Shown here: positions 6,965 to 14,104 of the stretch, piece after piece
Numbering within the stretch: position 1 is the stretch's first letter
Layout of the letters: each line of letters opens with the position of its first letter
IMG/VR virus record: IMGVR_UViG_3300008262_003708
Coordinates: 1 to 30,789 of that record
Strand: one strand, 5' to 3'
DNA: 30,789 nucleotides
Origin: a virus
The notes under the pieces: model-generated
Databases searched by the model: none
Seen by the model: only the letters and a program-made list of their open reading frames with translations
Told to the model about the DNA's origin: nothing
Program-made: the position numbers and the translations under genes

Positions 6965-7263
6965 TCTTCCTCCAATTTAATTTGGAGTGGAAATCCATTG
7001 CTTCTTGCTTGTGTAGTTGCTTCCACTGCCTTTGCTTCTGCGATTTCAAAACTATAAACACCAGCAATGCCGCTACCTGTTTCGTGAACTTGTAGCATAA
7101 TATCTCTAGCTGTATCATGAGTATGTTTAAAAATCTCAACTAGCAAGGAAATCACAAACTCCATCGGCGTTGAGTCATCGTTAAGCAAAATAACTTTCCA
7201 GTTTTTTGGTTCAGCTACTTTTACTTTAATTTTTTCGTCTAGTTGAATATCAGTACCGGGCAT
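6961..7263 (-). CDS. clpS: ClpS, N-degron adaptor for ClpAP protease
   Basis: A 100-residue ClpS-type adaptor, which delivers proteins with destabilising N-terminal residues to ClpA. The core signature is intact: VILLNDDSTPMEFVISLL, then VHETGSGIAGVYSFEIAE (His in the substrate pocket region) and the closing LQIKLEEE strand. The N-terminal tail of about 22 residues is the part that enters ClpA in characterised homologues. It sits between hsp20 and heme oxygenase in what looks like one operon. No clpA is visible, so it would redirect the host protease. An internal reading from 7139 in another frame is a shadow. Confidence 0.92.
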   Translation of the reverse strand: MPGTDIQLDEKIKVKVAEPKNWKVILLNDDSTPMEFVISLLVEIFKHTHDTARDIMLQVHETGSGIAGVYSFEIAEAKAVEATTQARSNGFPLQIKLEEE

Positions 7264-7282
7264 TTCGTTCTCTTTAGGTTGT

Positions 7283-7302
7283 GGGGGAGTTTTACCTCCC
7301 CC
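7283..7302 (-). promoter_or_regulatory. Strong GC hairpin between hsp20 and clpS
   Basis: A perfect 7-bp stem GGGGGAG/CTCCCCC with a six-base loop lies in the 48-base gap. No T-run follows on the minus strand, so it is not a standard terminator. A processing or mRNA-stability hairpin that lowers clpS-ho-reductase expression relative to hsp20 is plausible. Confidence 0.55.
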
Positions 7303-7311
7303 GTGTTACAG

Positions 7312-7734
7312 TTATTTAATTTCGATTTGACGTGGCTTTAATGCTTCTGGCACAATACGCTCAATTTGAATTTTAAGCATACCGTCCTTAACTTCTGCAC
7401 CTTTGACTTCCATATACTCAGCAAGAGTAAATGTTTGTTCGAAGTCTCGAGCAGCCAATCCACGATGTAAGTATTCTTTAGAAGAATCAGCGTCAGTAGA
7501 TTTAGTACCTGTAATAGTTAGTTGATCTTGATCAACTTCTACAGTAATTTCTTCTTTGCTGAAACCTGCTACTGCAACTTCAATACCATATTGGTTTTCA
7601 CTGTACTTCACAATATTATGTGGAGGATAGTTACCATTTTGGTGATTTGGTACGTTGAAGTAACGATCAAATCCTACTAGTGCTCTACTTAGTCCAGCTA
7701 GAGCTGCTGTATCAATAGTTCTTAATTGTGTCAT
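7312..7734 (-). CDS. hsp20: Small heat-shock protein, Hsp20/IbpA type
   Basis: A 140-residue alpha-crystallin-type holdase that binds unfolding proteins for DnaK. It has the N-terminal arm with FDRYFN, the alpha-crystallin domain (about residues 35-125: YGIEVAVAGFSKEEITVEV, LTITG, YLHRGLAARDFEQTF, GMLKIQIER) and the C-terminal I-x-I anchor (QIEIK). Upstream are a strong AAAGGAGAT ribosome site, a candidate ROSE thermometer and a near-consensus sigma70 promoter within the end of dnaK. Small Hsps are known from many T4-like marine phages. It is the first gene of the hsp20-clpS-ho-reductase operon. Confidence 0.95.
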   Translation of the reverse strand: MTQLRTIDTAALAGLSRALVGFDRYFNVPNHQNGNYPPHNIVKYSENQYGIEVAVAGFSKEEITVEVDQDQLTITGTKSTDADSSKEYLHRGLAARDFEQTFTLAEYMEVKGAEVKDGMLKIQIERIVPEALKPRQIEIK

Positions 7735-7740
7735 TTTAGA

Positions 7741-7791
7741 TCTCCTTTATTAAGCAAGAACTGTGTAGGGCCCAACCATTGGCGCCCTACA
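7741..7791 (-). promoter_or_regulatory. hsp20 5' leader: 5' hairpin plus ROSE-type RNA thermometer
   Basis: The leader begins with an 8-bp perfect stem, TGTAGGGC (7784-7791, minus strand) with GCCCTACA (7764-7771). The segment AGTTCTTGCTTAA follows, then the ribosome site AAGGAGA (7741-7747). UCUUGCUU (7752-7759) can pair with AAGGAGA across an AAUA tetraloop, giving seven pairs with one bulged G. This UUGCU-against-AGGA arrangement with a bulged G is the signature of ROSE RNA thermometers of bacterial small heat-shock genes. The dnaK leader has the same 13-base segment and architecture. The promoter just upstream would start transcription at the 5' hairpin. Confidence 0.75.
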
Positions 7792-7796
7792 TTTCT

Positions 7797-7825
7797 ATTA
7801 TAAGACATTTAGTCTTTTTTATCAA
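7797..7825 (-). promoter_or_regulatory. Sigma70-type promoter of hsp20 operon
   Basis: TTGATA (7820-7825), 17 bases, then TATAAT (7797-7802) on the minus strand: 11 of 12 consensus bases at ideal spacing. The -35 box lies in the last codons of dnaK. The expected start is near 7790, at the 5' hairpin of the hsp20 leader. It should be read by the unmodified host polymerase, so hsp20, clpS, heme oxygenase and bilin reductase are probably early genes. Confidence 0.8.
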
Positions 7826-9704
7826 CTTCTTTGAACTCCGCATTAACGGTTTGTTCGCCCTCAGTTGGTTGGGCTGTGGTTGAAGAAGCTTTTTCCTGTT
7901 TCTTTGTAAAAATAGGTGCGGCTGCTTCAAACATATTTTGTACGGCTTTATTGATTGCTTCTACATCTTCTCCTAGGCGAGCTTCGTCTACAGACTTAAC
8001 AGCTTCTTGGAATTTAGTTCTCTCATCTTCTGTGATTTGATCTTTAAATTCTTCAAAATCTTTATTAAGACTGTGTGTAGCACCTTCAGATTGATTTTTA
8101 GCATCAATTAGCTCACGAGCCTTTTTGTCAGCGTCAGCATTTGCTTCTGCTTCTGTAATCATACGCTCGATATCTTCTTTACTCAAACCACTATCACTCT
8201 TGATAGTAATTTTGTTTTCTTTACCTGTGCTTTTATCTTTAGCACTAATGTTCATAATGCCGTTAGCATCAATATCAAAGGTAACTTCAATTTGAGGAAG
8301 GCCGCGTGGAGCTGGATTAATTCCATCAAGTTTAAATTCACCAAGTGCTTTGTTGTACTTGAACAGTTCACGTTCACCTTGTGCTACTTTAATATCAACA
8401 GCCGGCTGATTGTCTTCTGCCGTTGAAAACACTTGTGATTTTTTAGTAGGAATGGTTGTATTCTTTTCAATAAGTTTTGTAAAGATTCCGCCCATTGTTT
8501 CAATACCTAAGCTCAGTGGAGTAACGTCTAACAATAGAACGTCTGTTTTATCACCACTTAGTACTGCACCTTGGATGGCCGCGCCCGCCGCTACTGCTTC
8601 GTCCGGGTTAACATCTTTACGTGGTGCCTTACCAAACAATTTTTCAACTGCTTCTTGTACTTTAGGCATACGTGTTTGTCCGCCAACAAGAATTACTTCG
8701 GTGATATCGCTAGCTTTAACATTAGCGTCTTTCATAGCAACTTTGCAAGGCTCGATACTGCGCTGAATTAAATCCTCAACCATTGACTCAAACTTGGCAC
8801 GACTAATAGTTACATTTAAATGCTTGGGTCCACTAGCATCGGCTGTAATATACGGCAAGTTTACGCTAGTACTTTGTGAGCTAGATAATTCAATCTTGGC
8901 TTTTTCAGCCGAGTCTTTTAGACGTTGCAAGGCCAGCATGTCGCTTTTTAAGTCAATACCGTTTTCTTTCTTAAATTCATCAACCAGGTGATCCATTAGA
9001 CGTTGGTCAAAGTCTTCACCACCGAGGAATGTATCACCGTTTGTTGATAGTACTTCGATTTGTTTGTCGCCATCAATGTTGGCAATTTCAATAATACTCA
9101 CATCAAACGTACCACCACCTAGGTCGTATACTGCAATTTTTCGATCCTTTGTATCTTGTTTATCTACACCATATGCTAGTGCGGCCGCTGTTGGCTCGTT
9201 GATAATACGCAATACTTCTAGTCCTGCAATCTTACCTGCATCCTTAGTTGCTTGACGCTGGCTGTCATTAAAGTAAGCTGGTACTGTAATAACTGCTTTT
9301 GTAACTTCTGTGCCTAAATAGTCTTCTGCTGTCTTTTTCATTTTGCGAAGTACTTCGGCTGATACTTGTGGTGGTGCAAGTTCTTTGTCTTGTGCGCGAA
9401 TCCATGCATCGCCATTTTTAGCTTCCATAATGTCGTAAGGCATTAGGTCGATATCCTTCTGAACTTCTTTTTCAGAGAACTTACGACCAATCAACCGTTT
9501 GGCTGCATAGATTGTGCTTTTTGGATTTGTAACTGCTTGTCGTTTTGCTGTTGCACCTACAAGAATTTCGTCTTGTGTGTAAGCGACGATTGAAGGTGTT
9601 GTACGGGCGCCTTCTGAGTTTTCAATAACTTTAGCTACGCCGTTTTCTAGAATGGCTACACAACTGTTTGTGGTGCCAAGATCAATACCGATGATTTTGC
9701 TCAT
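7809..9704 (-). CDS. dnaK: DnaK (Hsp70) molecular chaperone
   Basis: A 631-residue, full-length Hsp70. The start is ATG 9704 with AAGGAGATAAAA before it; an in-frame start at 9728 would include the ribosome site. The N-terminal ATPase domain has [35 protein letters not shown] and [11 protein letters not shown]. The linker is [19 protein letters not shown], and the substrate-binding domain with the helical lid ends in EFKEVDKKD, close to the bacterial EEVKDDK-type tail. Every hallmark motif is intact, so it is probably active, working with host DnaJ and GrpE, which are absent here. Phage DnaK is rare; with Hsp20 and ClpS it suggests the phage reinforces folding during infection or heat stress. 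It has its own leader with a candidate RNA thermometer. Confidence 0.98.
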   Translation of the reverse strand: MSKIIGIDLGTTNSCVAILENGVAKVIENSEGARTTPSIVAYTQDEILVGATAKRQAVTNPKSTIYAAKRLIGRKFSEKEVQKDIDLMPYDIMEAKNGDAWIRAQDKELAPPQVSAEVLRKMKKTAEDYLGTEVTKAVITVPAYFNDSQRQATKDAGKIAGLEVLRIINEPTAAALAYGVDKQDTKDRKIAVYDLGGGTFDVSIIEIANIDGDKQIEVLSTNGDTFLGGEDFDQRLMDHLVDEFKKENGIDLKSDMLALQRLKDSAEKAKIELSSSQSTSVNLPYITADASGPKHLNVTISRAKFESMVEDLIQRSIEPCKVAMKDANVKASDITEVILVGGQTRMPKVQEAVEKLFGKAPRKDVNPDEAVAAGAAIQGAVLSGDKTDVLLLDVTPLSLGIETMGGIFTKLIEKNTTIPTKKSQVFSTAEDNQPAVDIKVAQGERELFKYNKALGEFKLDGINPAPRGLPQIEVTFDIDANGIMNISAKDKSTGKENKITIKSDSGLSKEDIERMITEAEANADADKKARELIDAKNQSEGATHSLNKDFEEFKDQITEDERTKFQEAVKSVDEARLGEDVEAINKAVQNMFEAAAPIFTKKQEKASSTTAQPTEGEQTVNAEFKEVDKKD

Positions 9705-9709
9705 TTTTA

Positions 9710-9756
9710 TCTCCTTAATTTTAAGCAAGAACTTGTAGAACCCGAAGCGTCCTACA
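9710..9756 (-). promoter_or_regulatory. dnaK 5' leader: 5' hairpin plus ROSE-type RNA thermometer
   Basis: This is the twin of the hsp20 leader. An 8-bp stem TGTAGGAC/GTTCTACA (9734-9756, one G-U pair) is capped by a loop containing CTTCGG. The same AGTTCTTGCTTAA segment (9721-9733) follows, then AAGGAGA (9710-9716). UCUUGCUU (9723-9730) pairs with AAGGAGA around a six-base loop with a bulged G, hiding the ribosome site at low temperature. Only the paired bases, the stem architecture and the 13-base segment are conserved relative to hsp20, while loops differ, which supports a structured RNA. Confidence 0.75.
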
Positions 9757-9760
9757 TTTT

Positions 9761-9768
9761 TATTTATG
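9761..9768 (-). promoter_or_regulatory. dnaK promoter, late-type CATAAATA
   Basis: CATAAATA overlaps the stop of the upstream nucleotidase gene and would start transcription at the 5' hairpin of the dnaK leader. A TTAACA 16 bases upstream could also make it a weak sigma70 promoter, with a 12-bp perfect palindrome ACAGAATTCTGT (9771-9782) between the two boxes. Confidence 0.5.
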
Positions 9769-10345
9769 CCACAGAATTCTGTTTTGTTAATTCTTCTTGT
9801 AAAAGTTCAAAATGCTGTAAAAATAAATCATATGCTTTTACACTAGTTAGTGGCTGTTCAAATTCTTGTAATTTTTTAAATGTTACTTTAGGTAAGTTCC
9901 AGTCATTACCACGAGAATGCATAAAATTATAAGCTTCTACTGCCTGCTGATGTTTGTCAGCAATTTTTACAATCGTATGCTCTTCTGCTGTGGGCTGTTC
10001 TACGCCTAATGCTTCATATATAGTTAGCATTAGTTTGTCTTCTAACTTGCTAATAACGGCATGTATCTCGGGTATATGTTTGATAGGGCTAGGCAAGTCA
10101 TTAATATATGCTTCTGCAGCATCATGCAATAGTCCGTGCATTTGTATCCTAGGACCGTGCGGTGCTAATTCTTTCATAACTTGAATACAATGTTGTGCTA
10201 CTGAATACGGAACATAAGGTATACTATGTCCTGAAAATCTAGGCATACGACTAAGTGCCCATGCAATATCAGAAATGTCTATTGTGGCTGGATCTGGATC
10301 CGTAACATTAATTTTTTTACCTGAAACTGTTTCGAGTGTTTTCAT
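9764..10345 (-). CDS. HD-domain nucleotidase, YfbR-like 5'-deoxynucleotidase
   Basis: A 193-residue HD phosphohydrolase starting at ATG 10345, two bases after the exonuclease stop; the longer reading from 10420 runs back into that gene. Metal-binding residues fit the family: the His in [10 protein letters not shown], the HD pair in [20 protein letters not shown], and Asp in [33 protein letters not shown] is close to the LFHDASEVLTGDLPTPVKY segment of YfbR enzymes, which hydrolyse deoxynucleoside 5'-monophosphates. It may recycle nucleotides from host DNA or adjust dNMP pools, in line with the exonuclease gene just upstream and the reductase operon. The substrate is inferred. Confidence 0.85.
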   Translation of the reverse strand: MKTLETVSGKKINVTDPDPATIDISDIAWALSRMPRFSGHSIPYVPYSVAQHCIQVMKELAPHGPRIQMHGLLHDAAEAYINDLPSPIKHIPEIHAVISKLEDKLMLTIYEALGVEQPTAEEHTIVKIADKHQQAVEAYNFMHSRGNDWNLPKVTFKKLQEFEQPLTSVKAYDLFLQHFELLQEELTKQNSVA

Positions 10346-10346
10346 T

Positions 10347-10934
10347 TTATCTTTGGTTGCTGAAAGGCGATAACATTTTACCGTCATAGGTAGTAGAACT
10401 GCGTAGCGTATTATAGACATTTTGTACGCCTACTGCTTGATTCCATGCGTCTTCTAATGCATGATGTTTTGTAACAGGAGGACGGTGAGGATTAATGCCT
10501 ATGTCAAATGCTGTGCGAACATCGCGAACTTGCCAAAAGCTCCACGGAATTGCTTTTCCTACTCGCTTAAAGGCAGTTTCGCAAATTGGCACATCGAATG
10601 CTGCGCCGTTTGACCAAACACGTTTTGTGCCCCAGCAAAATTTATAAAGCCGATCCATTGCATCTTTAATATGTAATCTATCAGCACCTTCACCAAATGC
10701 TTCATCTTGGACTGCTCGGTCTTGTTGCCCCCACCAAGCTATAGTATCGTCATTAACAACTAATCCAATTTCATGACAGCTATCTAAATCAACCCGAACA
10801 TAAAAACTGTCCATAGCTGGTTCTTGAATGTCTTTACCAAATGGATCAAATTTTACTGCTCCAATGGTAAGAATGGCGGCATCCGTAGATGTCGCCAATG
10901 TTTCTAAATCTATCATTACATCTGTATTTGCCAT
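10347..10934 (-). CDS. DEDDh 3'-5' exonuclease (Rv2179c/DexA-like)
   Basis: A 195-residue RNase-T-superfamily exonuclease. The DEDDh residues are visible: Asp and Glu in VMIDLETLATS, Asp in WSNGAAFDVPICETAF, and His and Asp in HHALEDAWNQA. The spacing and length match Rv2179c-like 3'-5' exoribonucleases and phage DexA-type enzymes. It is the first gene after a perfect-consensus sigma70 promoter and has AAAGAG before the ATG, so strong early expression is expected. It is followed by the HD nucleotidase with a one-base gap. Likely roles are host RNA or DNA turnover; whether RNA or DNA is the substrate is not decidable here. Confidence 0.88.
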   Translation of the reverse strand: MANTDVMIDLETLATSTDAAILTIGAVKFDPFGKDIQEPAMDSFYVRVDLDSCHEIGLVVNDDTIAWWGQQDRAVQDEAFGEGADRLHIKDAMDRLYKFCWGTKRVWSNGAAFDVPICETAFKRVGKAIPWSFWQVRDVRTAFDIGINPHRPPVTKHHALEDAWNQAVGVQNVYNTLRSSTTYDGKMLSPFSNQR

Positions 10935-10964
10935 TATGCTCTTTCATTTTAGGAACTAGCATAA

Positions 10965-10993
10965 ATTATAACACAAAATATTACTAGTGTCAA
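10965..10993 (-). promoter_or_regulatory. Perfect-consensus sigma70 early promoter
   Basis: TTGACA (10988-10993), a 17-base spacer and TATAAT (10965-10970) on the minus strand match the consensus at 12 of 12 positions. The TGA stop of the bS21 gene is embedded in the TTGACA. It drives the exonuclease and nucleotidase genes. The box continues as TTGACACTA, shared with two other early promoters in this window. Confidence 0.9.
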
Positions 10994-11226
10994 TATAATT
11001 TTGGTGGGAGTTGCTCTTTTTCGAGTTTCTTCTTCCAACGTGCTTTGGCTGCACCTTTGGCACGTTTACGAGCTGTTGTTGGTTTTTCGTAGAATTCTTT
11101 TTTACGCAAGTCATCCAAAATTCCTGCATCTTCTACTTTACGTTTGAAACGCCTAAGAGCTTGGTTGATATTTTCGTGATCCTTAACGGTTACTCCAGTA
11201 CCTTTACTCTTATTGTAATTCATCAT
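10990..11226 (-). CDS. rpsU: Ribosomal protein bS21 homologue
   Basis: A 78-residue, strongly basic protein of the bS21 family, a small-subunit ribosomal protein needed for mRNA start selection. The family core is visible: ENINQALRRFKRKVEDAGIL, then RKKEFYEKPTTARKRAKGAA. Either ATG of the MMNYN start could be used. The gene overlaps the stop of the preceding gene by 17 bases. bS21 genes are known in marine phages and are thought to exchange into host ribosomes and favour phage mRNAs. That role here is inferred from the family. Confidence 0.93.
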   Translation of the reverse strand: MMNYNKSKGTGVTVKDHENINQALRRFKRKVEDAGILDDLRKKEFYEKPTTARKRAKGAAKARWKKKLEKEQLPPKLY

Positions 11227-11626
11227 CTTCGTCGTCCTCTTCGTCTTCGTCGTTAAATTGATTAACTATTCCTTCTAAATCCCAAATTCTGTTTTTGCTT
11301 ATTAGATTGTAAGGTGTAGTTTCGTCTAATGTTATATAGTGAGCATTGGGCTGTGCTAGTAAAAATGTGACAAACTTTTGAGTTATTGGATCACAGTTAT
11401 CTACATCAATAACTACAACATCGACTTGTTGAGCAACACTTAGCATCCATGCTATATCTGTTTCTTTTTCATCAAAAATGAATACATTTAAATCATCAAT
11501 ACATTTACTAAGTATTGACTGAAATTGTTGTTTCACAGAATTTGAAGGTTTAACTAACAAATAACTTAAATTTAAATTAAAAAGTTTGTCGGGTGGGGTT
11601 ATTAGAGTTATTTTTCCTAAGTTCAT
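11210..11626 (-). CDS. Conserved phage protein of unknown function, acidic tail
   Basis: A 138-residue protein starting MNLGKITLITPPDKLFN. The first 110 residues look like an alpha/beta fold with hydrophobic strands (VFIFDE, VDVVVIDVDN, HYITLDE). The last about 15 residues are almost all Asp and Glu. I do not recognise a characterised family, though similar proteins occur in T4-like marine phages as I recall. It overlaps the gene before it by 50 bases and the bS21 gene after it by 17, so the three are co-translated. The very acidic tail next to a ribosomal protein gene suggests an RNA- or protein-mimicry role only as speculation. Confidence 0.75.
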   Translation of the reverse strand: MNLGKITLITPPDKLFNLNLSYLLVKPSNSVKQQFQSILSKCIDDLNVFIFDEKETDIAWMLSVAQQVDVVVIDVDNCDPITQKFVTFLLAQPNAHYITLDETTPYNLISKNRIWDLEGIVNQFNDEDEEDDEDDELQ

Positions 11627-11783
11627 ATATCCTACTTACAAAGTCTTTTAAACGCTCTGGACTATAATTTGCAAATTTTGGTCCTCGAGATTTAGTTTCT
11701 TCTACAAATTCATACAATGCAGGGTCTGTAAACCTATCAATTATCAAATCTTTAAATTGATCTTTGTCGTACAGCCTGTACAT
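11577..11783 (-). CDS. Small unknown protein, start uncertain
   Basis: A 68-residue ORF from ATG 11783 (MYRLYDKDQFKDLIID...). It is mostly helical, charged, with YELRK near the end. The same frame stays open for at least 29 further codons upstream (through ...TIWSRISGLKPKDE) into the end of the membrane-protein gene, with no ATG, GTG or TTG and no clear ribosome site before 11783. Either the ATG is the real start or the gene uses an unusual start or has lost its own. A separate 15-codon frame (MLNRLKERFGQEFLD) occupies the same gap. It overlaps the next gene by 50 bases. Function unknown. Confidence 0.6.
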   Translation of the reverse strand: MYRLYDKDQFKDLIIDRFTDPALYEFVEETKSRGPKFANYSPERLKDFVSRIYELRKNNSNNPTRQTF

Positions 11784-11860
11784 TTCGTCTTTGGGTTTTA
11801 ATCCAGAAATTCTTGACCAAATCGTTCCTTCAGTCTGTTCAGCATTTTGAACGTAACCAG

Positions 11861-13084
11861 TTATGATCTGTTCTTTATCTGAATCTGTCCTTGGTTGTCC
11901 TTGGTCATGTATGTCTTTTTTTTTGATTCTTCTGTTTCTTCTGCCTCAGGAGAGTCTGATTCAACTTGAGCCTTTTTCTCTTCTTCAACTGCCTTTTCAG
12001 CTTCCTCAATCATTTTGTTCCATTGCTCCAGTGGTATGACTGGAACAGATGGCTCTTCCTGCTTTACTTCTTCAATACGTTCTTGAACACGCTCTTCAGC
12101 TTGTTTAAGAAAGTCTGGTTCCAAATTTATTGCTTTTTCCTCCGGCGCTGTTATATCACCTCCTAGTGCAGTCGACGGTGTTTCGTTTGGAACTTCTACA
12201 GGTTGTTTTACTGATGGGAATGGCCATACAGTTGGAGAATCATTAGTTGGTTCGGGTTCTTCTTTTAGAATTGGACCACGAACTCCGTTAGAAAAATCAT
12301 ATTCGTCTCGTAATGTATTTTTATTTTCTCGGTGCCATTGGAAGGTCATTTGCGCAGCCAATAACATAATAACAGCCAACGGATCGAATACAATAACAAT
12401 AAGAATAATGATCCATGTAACTGCTTTTTCAAGCATATTCTCATCAGCGGCCTTATCACCGTAAATGAATTTTGCTATGTATTTTATAGGCCCAACTTCC
12501 GCTTCAACTTTGCGTACTTCGGCTGCGATTGGTGCACGGCTTTCATTAAGTTGTACAATTTTCTTCTGTTCGGCTTCGATTTCAGAAAGTAGTCTACCAC
12601 GTTCCTTTTGTTGGGACCTACGTACAGCAACGGCTTTATCAGCACCTTTCTCGTCTGAGCTACGTGCCATAACTTGGTCCACCGCTTCATCCATTTGTTT
12701 AAGCGCCTTGCGGTTAGCATCGATATTGTCCTTGGCTATTTTAATTTTTTCATCGTATAGTGCTATCTTACTTTGAACATCGCCGCTGACTAGATTTTGA
12801 TCATTATGTGCTTTGGATAGGAAACCAAAGATACCCATGCTGGTAATCAACATAAGAACTACAACGGCAATAATCATGTAGTACTTCATGAAACGTGGAG
12901 CACGTTCCCAATTGGCTTTAAGCCATGAGGCACAGACAAGTTTGCCTACTTCTAAAGCTGAGCCCATGATAATGATTGGAATCACAGCCGCAGAGAAAAT
13001 AGCGGCCAGACCTACTACGGAGTAATAGATTGCGACCGCTGAGATTGTTAAACCAGTTAGTAGTAGTAACCAGGCTAAAGTCAT
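11861..13084 (-). CDS. Four-TM coiled-coil membrane protein
   Basis: A 407-residue membrane protein. Two hydrophobic segments lie in residues 3-50, a third at about 68-90 and a fourth at about 222-250. Between TM3 and TM4 is a charged, heptad-like coiled coil (about 92-210). The C-terminal 150 residues are acidic and Pro/Glu-rich, ending YMTKDNQGQIQIKNRS, and likely disordered. I know of no characterised homologue; similar coil-containing membrane proteins are common in marine T4-like phages. It lies 8 bases after a structural-type gene. An inner-membrane role during infection is the most that the sequence supports. Confidence 0.8.
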   Translation of the reverse strand: MTLAWLLLLTGLTISAVAIYYSVVGLAAIFSAAVIPIIIMGSALEVGKLVCASWLKANWERAPRFMKYYMIIAVVVLMLITSMGIFGFLSKAHNDQNLVSGDVQSKIALYDEKIKIAKDNIDANRKALKQMDEAVDQVMARSSDEKGADKAVAVRRSQQKERGRLLSEIEAEQKKIVQLNESRAPIAAEVRKVEAEVGPIKYIAKFIYGDKAADENMLEKAVTWIIILIVIVFDPLAVIMLLAAQMTFQWHRENKNTLRDEYDFSNGVRGPILKEEPEPTNDSPTVWPFPSVKQPVEVPNETPSTALGGDITAPEEKAINLEPDFLKQAEERVQERIEEVKQEEPSVPVIPLEQWNKMIEEAEKAVEEEKKAQVESDSPEAEETEESKKKTYMTKDNQGQIQIKNRS

Positions 13085-13092
13085 CAGTTACC

Positions 13093-13707
13093 TTATTCTG
13101 CGTCGCCTGATGAATCAGCTGTTGTTAATTCAGTGCCGTCGATAAGTGTTACTGCTACAGTTCCTAATGTCTGGGTTGCTGTTGCACCAGTATGGGTTGC
13201 TGTAATCGACAACATGTTATCAGTACCAGTTGCTCCATTGTAAACACGAGCATTGGCAGTAGTTGACAAACGAATTGCTTTTGCTACTTCATTTTTAAGA
13301 TACAATGCTTTTGTTGTAATACTACCGCCAGCAATGTCTGTACCAGTTGATGGTATAAATGCATCGCGGTCATATTTGGCAGTAAATGCTAGTGTAGTTG
13401 CTTGTGCGTCACCGTTGGTCTCGTCACTGTCAACTTCAATATCTATAATTTGGCAATCTGCTATGCCTGTTAGTGCGTTAACAATGTTACGGAAACGCAT
13501 ATTGCCACGAGCACGGTTTTGACCGTATGCTAGTGTAGTAGGCAAGTTAGCAGTTGAAAAACTGTCTGAACTATTTGGTGTAACGCCACCGCGGTCATTT
13601 TCGGCGCCGGCTGTGGTTGGATAATAGGTTGTACTTGTCATTGTTAGTACAACTCTGTAAAATCCGGGTGCTAATTGATTAGCGTCTTGTTGAAATCCTG
13701 ATGGCAT
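13093..13707 (-). CDS. Probable virion structural protein
   Basis: A 204-residue protein rich in Thr, Ala, Gly and Ser with alternating beta-strand pattern (YRVVLTMTSTTYYP, ATTLAFTAKYD, MLSITATHTG, TVAVTLIDG). There is no signal peptide or membrane segment. Composition, strong AAAGGAGC ribosome site and a GATAAATA late promoter 26 bases upstream fit an abundant particle component such as a tail or decoration protein. No family is recognised. It is followed with a short gap by the membrane protein gene. Confidence 0.75.
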   Translation of the reverse strand: MPSGFQQDANQLAPGFYRVVLTMTSTTYYPTTAGAENDRGGVTPNSSDSFSTANLPTTLAYGQNRARGNMRFRNIVNALTGIADCQIIDIEVDSDETNGDAQATTLAFTAKYDRDAFIPSTGTDIAGGSITTKALYLKNEVAKAIRLSTTANARVYNGATGTDNMLSITATHTGATATQTLGTVAVTLIDGTELTTADSSGDAE

Positions 13708-13733
13708 TTAAATGCTCCTTTAAATATATTTTG

Positions 13734-13741
13734 TATTTATC
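13734..13741 (-). promoter_or_regulatory. T4-type late promoter (GATAAATA)
   Basis: GATAAATA followed by C lies in the 40-base gap before the 204-residue structural-type gene, 26 bases before its ATG and with a good ribosome site between. Confidence 0.55.
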
Positions 13742-13747
13742 GCTATT

Positions 13748-14095
13748 TTACTTGAAAACAATTAATGCCAGCAAGGCTGCTTGGACAAAAAACCCAAGTC
13801 CAATTGTTACAATATTAAGCAAATCCTTCTGAATTGTTGCCTTGATAAAGAACAAAAATAGCCCTAACCAGCTAAAAAGCACCATATCTACAGGTGGCAT
13901 TTTTTCAGTCAATCCTGTAAGCACAGCAAGCATGGTTGGCAATGTAGCCATATGTAACAGAACTACCGCAACCCAGCCGGCAGTTTCTGCTGAAATGTGA
14001 GGTGCGTGTTCTTTGATGTTTTTGACCCACAAATCTAAATCAAAAAGATCGTGGAAGAATTTTTTAACTGACACTTTAAACATTTCTATATTCAT
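13748..14095 (-). CDS. Holin-like membrane protein
   Basis: A 115-residue protein with a charged N-terminal 35 residues and three predicted membrane segments (about 38-62, 68-88 and 92-113), ending in a single Lys. Size, topology and position ten bases after the endolysin gene fit a class I-like holin that times lysis. There is no sequence hallmark for holins, so this is an inference from topology and context. Confidence 0.65.
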   Translation of the reverse strand: MNIEMFKVSVKKFFHDLFDLDLWVKNIKEHAPHISAETAGWVAVVLLHMATLPTMLAVLTGLTEKMPPVDMVLFSWLGLFLFFIKATIQKDLLNIVTIGLGFFVQAALLALIVFK

Positions 14096-14104
14096 TATCT
14101 ATTC

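Noticed and set aside
6915-7139. 74-codon minus-strand frame starting MRFLNILMIQ
   Set aside because: It is a second frame within clpS, whose own frame has the full family signature.
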